Assembly (NCBI GenBank): GCA_945877005.1
Contig: CAMCQL010000077.1
Location: 1 to 8,007, forward strand
Reading direction: 5' to 3'
DNA length: 8,007 nt
Origin: Chryseobacterium gleum
Lineage (GTDB): Bacteria > Bacteroidota > Bacteroidia > Flavobacteriales_D > Crocinitomicaceae
The notes beneath the pieces are model-generated. The model was not told where the DNA came from. It did not search any database and worked only from the letters and a program-made list of their open reading frames with translations. The position numbers were made by a program, and so were the translations under genes. Within the stretch, counting starts at the first letter, position 1. Each line of letters begins with the position of its first letter. Below, piece by piece: positions 6,422 through 8,007 of the stretch.

Positions 6422-7186
6422 TTGTTTAAATTTATTTTAGCTGTCGTTGTGTTTTTTGCAACAAGAAATTTTTTTGGAGCCATTATTGGATTTGCCATAG
6501 GGACATTTATAGATAATTATAGAAAACTAGCTAAAAATGGAGGCGCAAATTCTAGTCAAGGATTTAGTTCTGCGGATGATGCATTTAATTTTTACCAGCA
6601 ACGTGCAACTACCAATGATTTTGGTGCTATGATGATGGCACTTTCTGCAGCAGTAATGAAGGCTGACGGTAAAGTGTTAAAATCTGAATTGAACTATGTA
6701 AAGGGTTTTATCAATCAACAGTTTGGCTCAAATGGAGCTTCTTATTTACAAGTATTAAAACAATACTTAGATACAAATGATATTCCATTAAGTAGAATTT
6801 GTTACGATATAAAGTTACGTACTCAAGATGAAGTAAGGGTTCAATTAATTCATTATTTGTTTGGAATTTCTAAATCTGATGGTCATGTTTCTGAAAGTGA
6901 AATGTCAGTATTGTCTTCCATTGCTCAATTGCTTGGGGTTTCTTCTGCTGATTTCGAAACGGTGAAAAATATGTTTTACCGAAATGTAGATTCAGATTAT
7001 ACAATTCTTGGAATAACTTCGTCTGCTGCCGATGATGAGGTGAAAAAAGCTTACAGACAAATGGCAATAAAATTTCATCCTGATAAGGTTGCTTCAATGG
7101 GGGAGGAATATCAAAAAGGAGCCAAAGAAAAGTTTCAGAAAATTCAGGAGGCGTATGAAAACATCAAGAAGAATAGAGGCTTTTAA
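6422..7186 (+). CDS. Membrane-anchored TerB/DjlA-like J-domain co-chaperone
   Basis: The architecture is that of DjlA: an N-terminal hydrophobic anchor (about 4-29, with RNFFGAIIGFAIGTF), a TerB/DjlA-like helical domain (about 68-170, with ALSAAVMKADGKV and the similar GISKSDGHVSESEM) and a C-terminal J domain (about 189-254). The J domain has DYTILGI, the basic helix KKAYRQMAIKF and the HPD motif at 219-221, needed to stimulate DnaK ATPase. The protein is therefore probably an inner-membrane co-chaperone with its J domain in the cytoplasm. No ATG occurs before the TerB region. I chose the TTG at 6422 (254 residues) because MFKFILAVVVFF matches a normal anchor start. The earlier in-frame TTG at 6389 lies inside the htpG terminator stem, and neither start has a Shine-Dalgarno sequence. 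It follows htpG and may serve the same chaperone network. The family is sure; the exact start is not. Confidence 0.87.
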   Translation: MFKFILAVVVFFATRNFFGAIIGFAIGTFIDNYRKLAKNGGANSSQGFSSADDAFNFYQQRATTNDFGAMMMALSAAVMKADGKVLKSELNYVKGFINQQFGSNGASYLQVLKQYLDTNDIPLSRICYDIKLRTQDEVRVQLIHYLFGISKSDGHVSESEMSVLSSIAQLLGVSSADFETVKNMFYRNVDSDYTILGITSSAADDEVKKAYRQMAIKFHPDKVASMGEEYQKGAKEKFQKIQEAYENIKKNRGF

Positions 7187-7206
7187 TAGTTTCTAATTGA
7201 AGTTAT

Positions 7207-7236
7207 AACGGGAGATTATTCCCCCGTTTTTATTTT
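7207..7236 (+). terminator. Rho-independent terminator of the J-domain gene
   Basis: AACGGG (7207-7212) pairs with CCCGTT (7223-7228), with two further inner pairs after an A/C mismatch, and is followed by TTTTATTTT. It lies 20 bp after the J-domain gene stop. The T tract overlaps the stop codon of the convergent small membrane-protein gene at 7230-7232. On the minus strand the hairpin is not followed by a T run, so it is probably one-directional. Confidence 0.82.
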
Positions 7237-7409
7237 TCAAATTGTCTGTTTTTAAACAAGATCACTAAACTTATACCGAAAGTTATAAGTAAAATGATAA
7301 TCAGAGGTAAGGATTTTCCTTCTTTAATTATTGTATGAATTGTAAAACCTGTTAGCATATTACAAGCTACAATTAGTATGGTTTCTGATATGCCGATTTT
7401 AAATTTCAT
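7230..7409 (-). CDS. Small hypothetical protein with two predicted transmembrane helices
   Basis: This is a 59-residue frame from the ATG at 7409 to the TAA at 7230. The translation starts MKFKIGISETILIVACNM and ends in the charged tail FKNRQFEK. Two hydrophobic segments (about 8-27 and 34-52) are joined by a short polar loop, HTIIKEGKSLP, and both ends are basic, which suggests a hairpin with both termini in the cytoplasm. The gene is 39 bp downstream of the cold-shock gene on the same strand with no terminator between, so the two may be co-transcribed; a TATATTTC element at 7422-7429 could also drive it alone. AAGG ends two bases before the ATG. I do not recognise the family. The clean two-helix pattern and the exact fit between the cold-shock gene and a convergent terminator support a real gene, but short hydrophobic frames also arise by chance in AT-rich DNA. 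Confidence 0.6.
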   Translation of the reverse strand: MKFKIGISETILIVACNMLTGFTIHTIIKEGKSLPLIIILLITFGISLVILFKNRQFEK

Positions 7410-7448
7410 ACCTTAAATTACGAAATATATTTTAAAAAACAGCTATTC

Positions 7449-7892
7449 CTAAACTTTTTTCACTTTTATAGCATTCATTCCTTTCATTCCTCGTTCAAGT
7501 TCGAATGTGACTACGTCTCCTTCTTGGATACGATCGATCAACCCGTTTACATGAACAAAATATTTTTCATTGGTTTCATGTTCTTTAATAAAACCAAATC
7601 CTTTCTGATCGTTAAAAAAGTCAATTCTCCCTTTATGTTCTGCAGGAACTTCGTCATCGATACGCTTTGGAATACTAATTTCGATGGTACTCGCGTCAAT
7701 TTTTCTTTTGATTGTTGTAGGGGGAGTATCAGAGATATGACCATTTTCATCTACATATGCAATCATACTGTCAAGACCACCTGAAGTAGGATTTGCTTTA
7801 CGCTCGTTCATTTTTTCAAGTTTGTCTTTACGTTTTTTTAAACGTAATTTTTCTTTTTCTTTTTTGTTGTAAGTTTCTTGTGATTTTGCCAT
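7449..7892 (-). CDS. Cold-shock-domain protein with Lys-rich N-terminal extension
   Basis: This 147-residue protein binds single-stranded RNA or DNA through a C-terminal cold-shock domain (about 86-147). Both motifs are present: KGFGFI (97-102, RNP1) and YFVHV (111-115, RNP2), with the closing strand VVTFELERGMKGMNAIKV. Unlike the 65-70-residue CspA type, it carries about 85 extra N-terminal residues: a very basic, probably helical stretch (1-33; KKEKEKLRLKKRKDKLEK at 10-27), then a conserved-looking block, MIAYVDENGHISDTPP (43-58), and a linker. From memory this layout recurs in Bacteroidota, where its role is not well defined; the basic helix may add RNA or ribosome contacts. The ATG at 7892 fits the family start MAKSQETYNKKEKEK. 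Its leader contains several inverted repeats, and a small membrane-protein gene follows 39 bp downstream. Confidence 0.92.
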   Translation of the reverse strand: MAKSQETYNKKEKEKLRLKKRKDKLEKMNERKANPTSGGLDSMIAYVDENGHISDTPPTTIKRKIDASTIEISIPKRIDDEVPAEHKGRIDFFNDQKGFGFIKEHETNEKYFVHVNGLIDRIQEGDVVTFELERGMKGMNAIKVKKV

Positions 7893-7897
7893 AAAGG

Positions 7898-7979
7898 TTT
7901 ATTAATAAATAAATTCGTCTTTTACCAAGACTAAAAAGGTGTAAGAAACGCCAAATGGATAATTGAACGGTTTGTTCAA
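7898..7979 (-). promoter_or_regulatory. Cold-shock gene leader with three inverted repeats
   Basis: Three perfect inverted repeats lie within 90 bp of the start codon: TTTATTAATAAA (7898-7909), GTCTT-N5-AAGAC (7917-7931) and TTGAAC-N5-GTTCAA (7963-7979). If transcribed, the last two could fold as hairpins and the first would sit close to the ribosome-binding region; the outer one could instead be an operator. I see no convincing TAnnTTTG promoter in the visible 115 bp, so the transcription start is not fixed. Confidence 0.4.
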
Positions 7980-8007
7980 GCTATGCGTAAGAAGAGAATT
8001 ACAACTT

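Noticed and set aside
6870..7097. Minus-strand frame opposite the J-domain gene
   Set aside because: It is antisense to the conserved TerB and J-domain coding region and has no recognisable motif.
7524..7784. Frames on both strands within the cold-shock gene
   Set aside because: They are out of frame with a clear cold-shock-domain protein and carry no features of their own.
7983..8007. Possible start of a plus-strand gene at the right edge (MRKKRITT...)
   Set aside because: Only eight codons are visible before the edge, and there is no supporting promoter or ribosome-binding site. The frame cannot be told from chance.

Overview
The window looks like a stretch of chromosome from an AT-rich member of the Bacteroidota, probably class Flavobacteriia. 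The grounds are: a MenA and an Hsp90/HtpG with Bacteroidota-like sequence (for example the IAFSGA variant of the Hsp90 IAKSGT box); a cold-shock-domain protein with the long Lys-rich N-terminal extension common in that phylum; almost no Shine-Dalgarno sequences; and TAnnTTTG-like -7 promoter elements. I cannot fix the genus. I see no phage genes, insertion sequences, CRISPR array, rRNA or tRNA.

Left part, minus strand (1-3228). This is a tightly coupled three-gene unit: an FMN-dependent nitronate monooxygenase/FabK-family oxidoreductase, then a catalytic M16 zinc peptidase subunit, then a non-catalytic M16 partner that runs off the left edge. Both junctions are ATGA overlaps. The peptidase chains divide the active site: only the first has HxxEH, and only the second has the R/Y substrate-binding pair. 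Neither starts with a signal peptide.

Middle, plus strand (3421-6353). menA (menaquinone prenyltransferase) is transcribed divergently from the oxidoreductase. It is followed by htpG (Hsp90). The htpG upstream region holds a 13-bp palindrome (TGACA-N3-TGTCA) and, 12 bp further on, a -24/-12-like element that resembles a sigma-54 promoter. A strong hairpin terminator follows htpG.

Right part (6373-8007). A membrane-anchored DjlA-like J-domain co-chaperone follows htpG. It probably uses a TTG start and its own promoter, whose -7 element lies inside the htpG terminator hairpin. Hsp90 and a J-protein side by side form a small protein-quality-control cluster. Convergent to it on the minus strand are a 147-aa cold-shock-domain protein with a leader rich in inverted repeats and, 39 bp downstream, a previously uncalled 59-aa protein with two predicted membrane helices. 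No gene-free stretch exceeds 300 bases; the longest are the menA/oxidoreductase divergent spacer (about 190 bp) and the menA-htpG spacer (149 bp).

Most of the window is ordinary core genome. The parts that deserve a second look are the htpG promoter architecture, the oxidoreductase-peptidase coupling, the promoter-in-terminator arrangement, the small membrane protein and the cold-shock leader.
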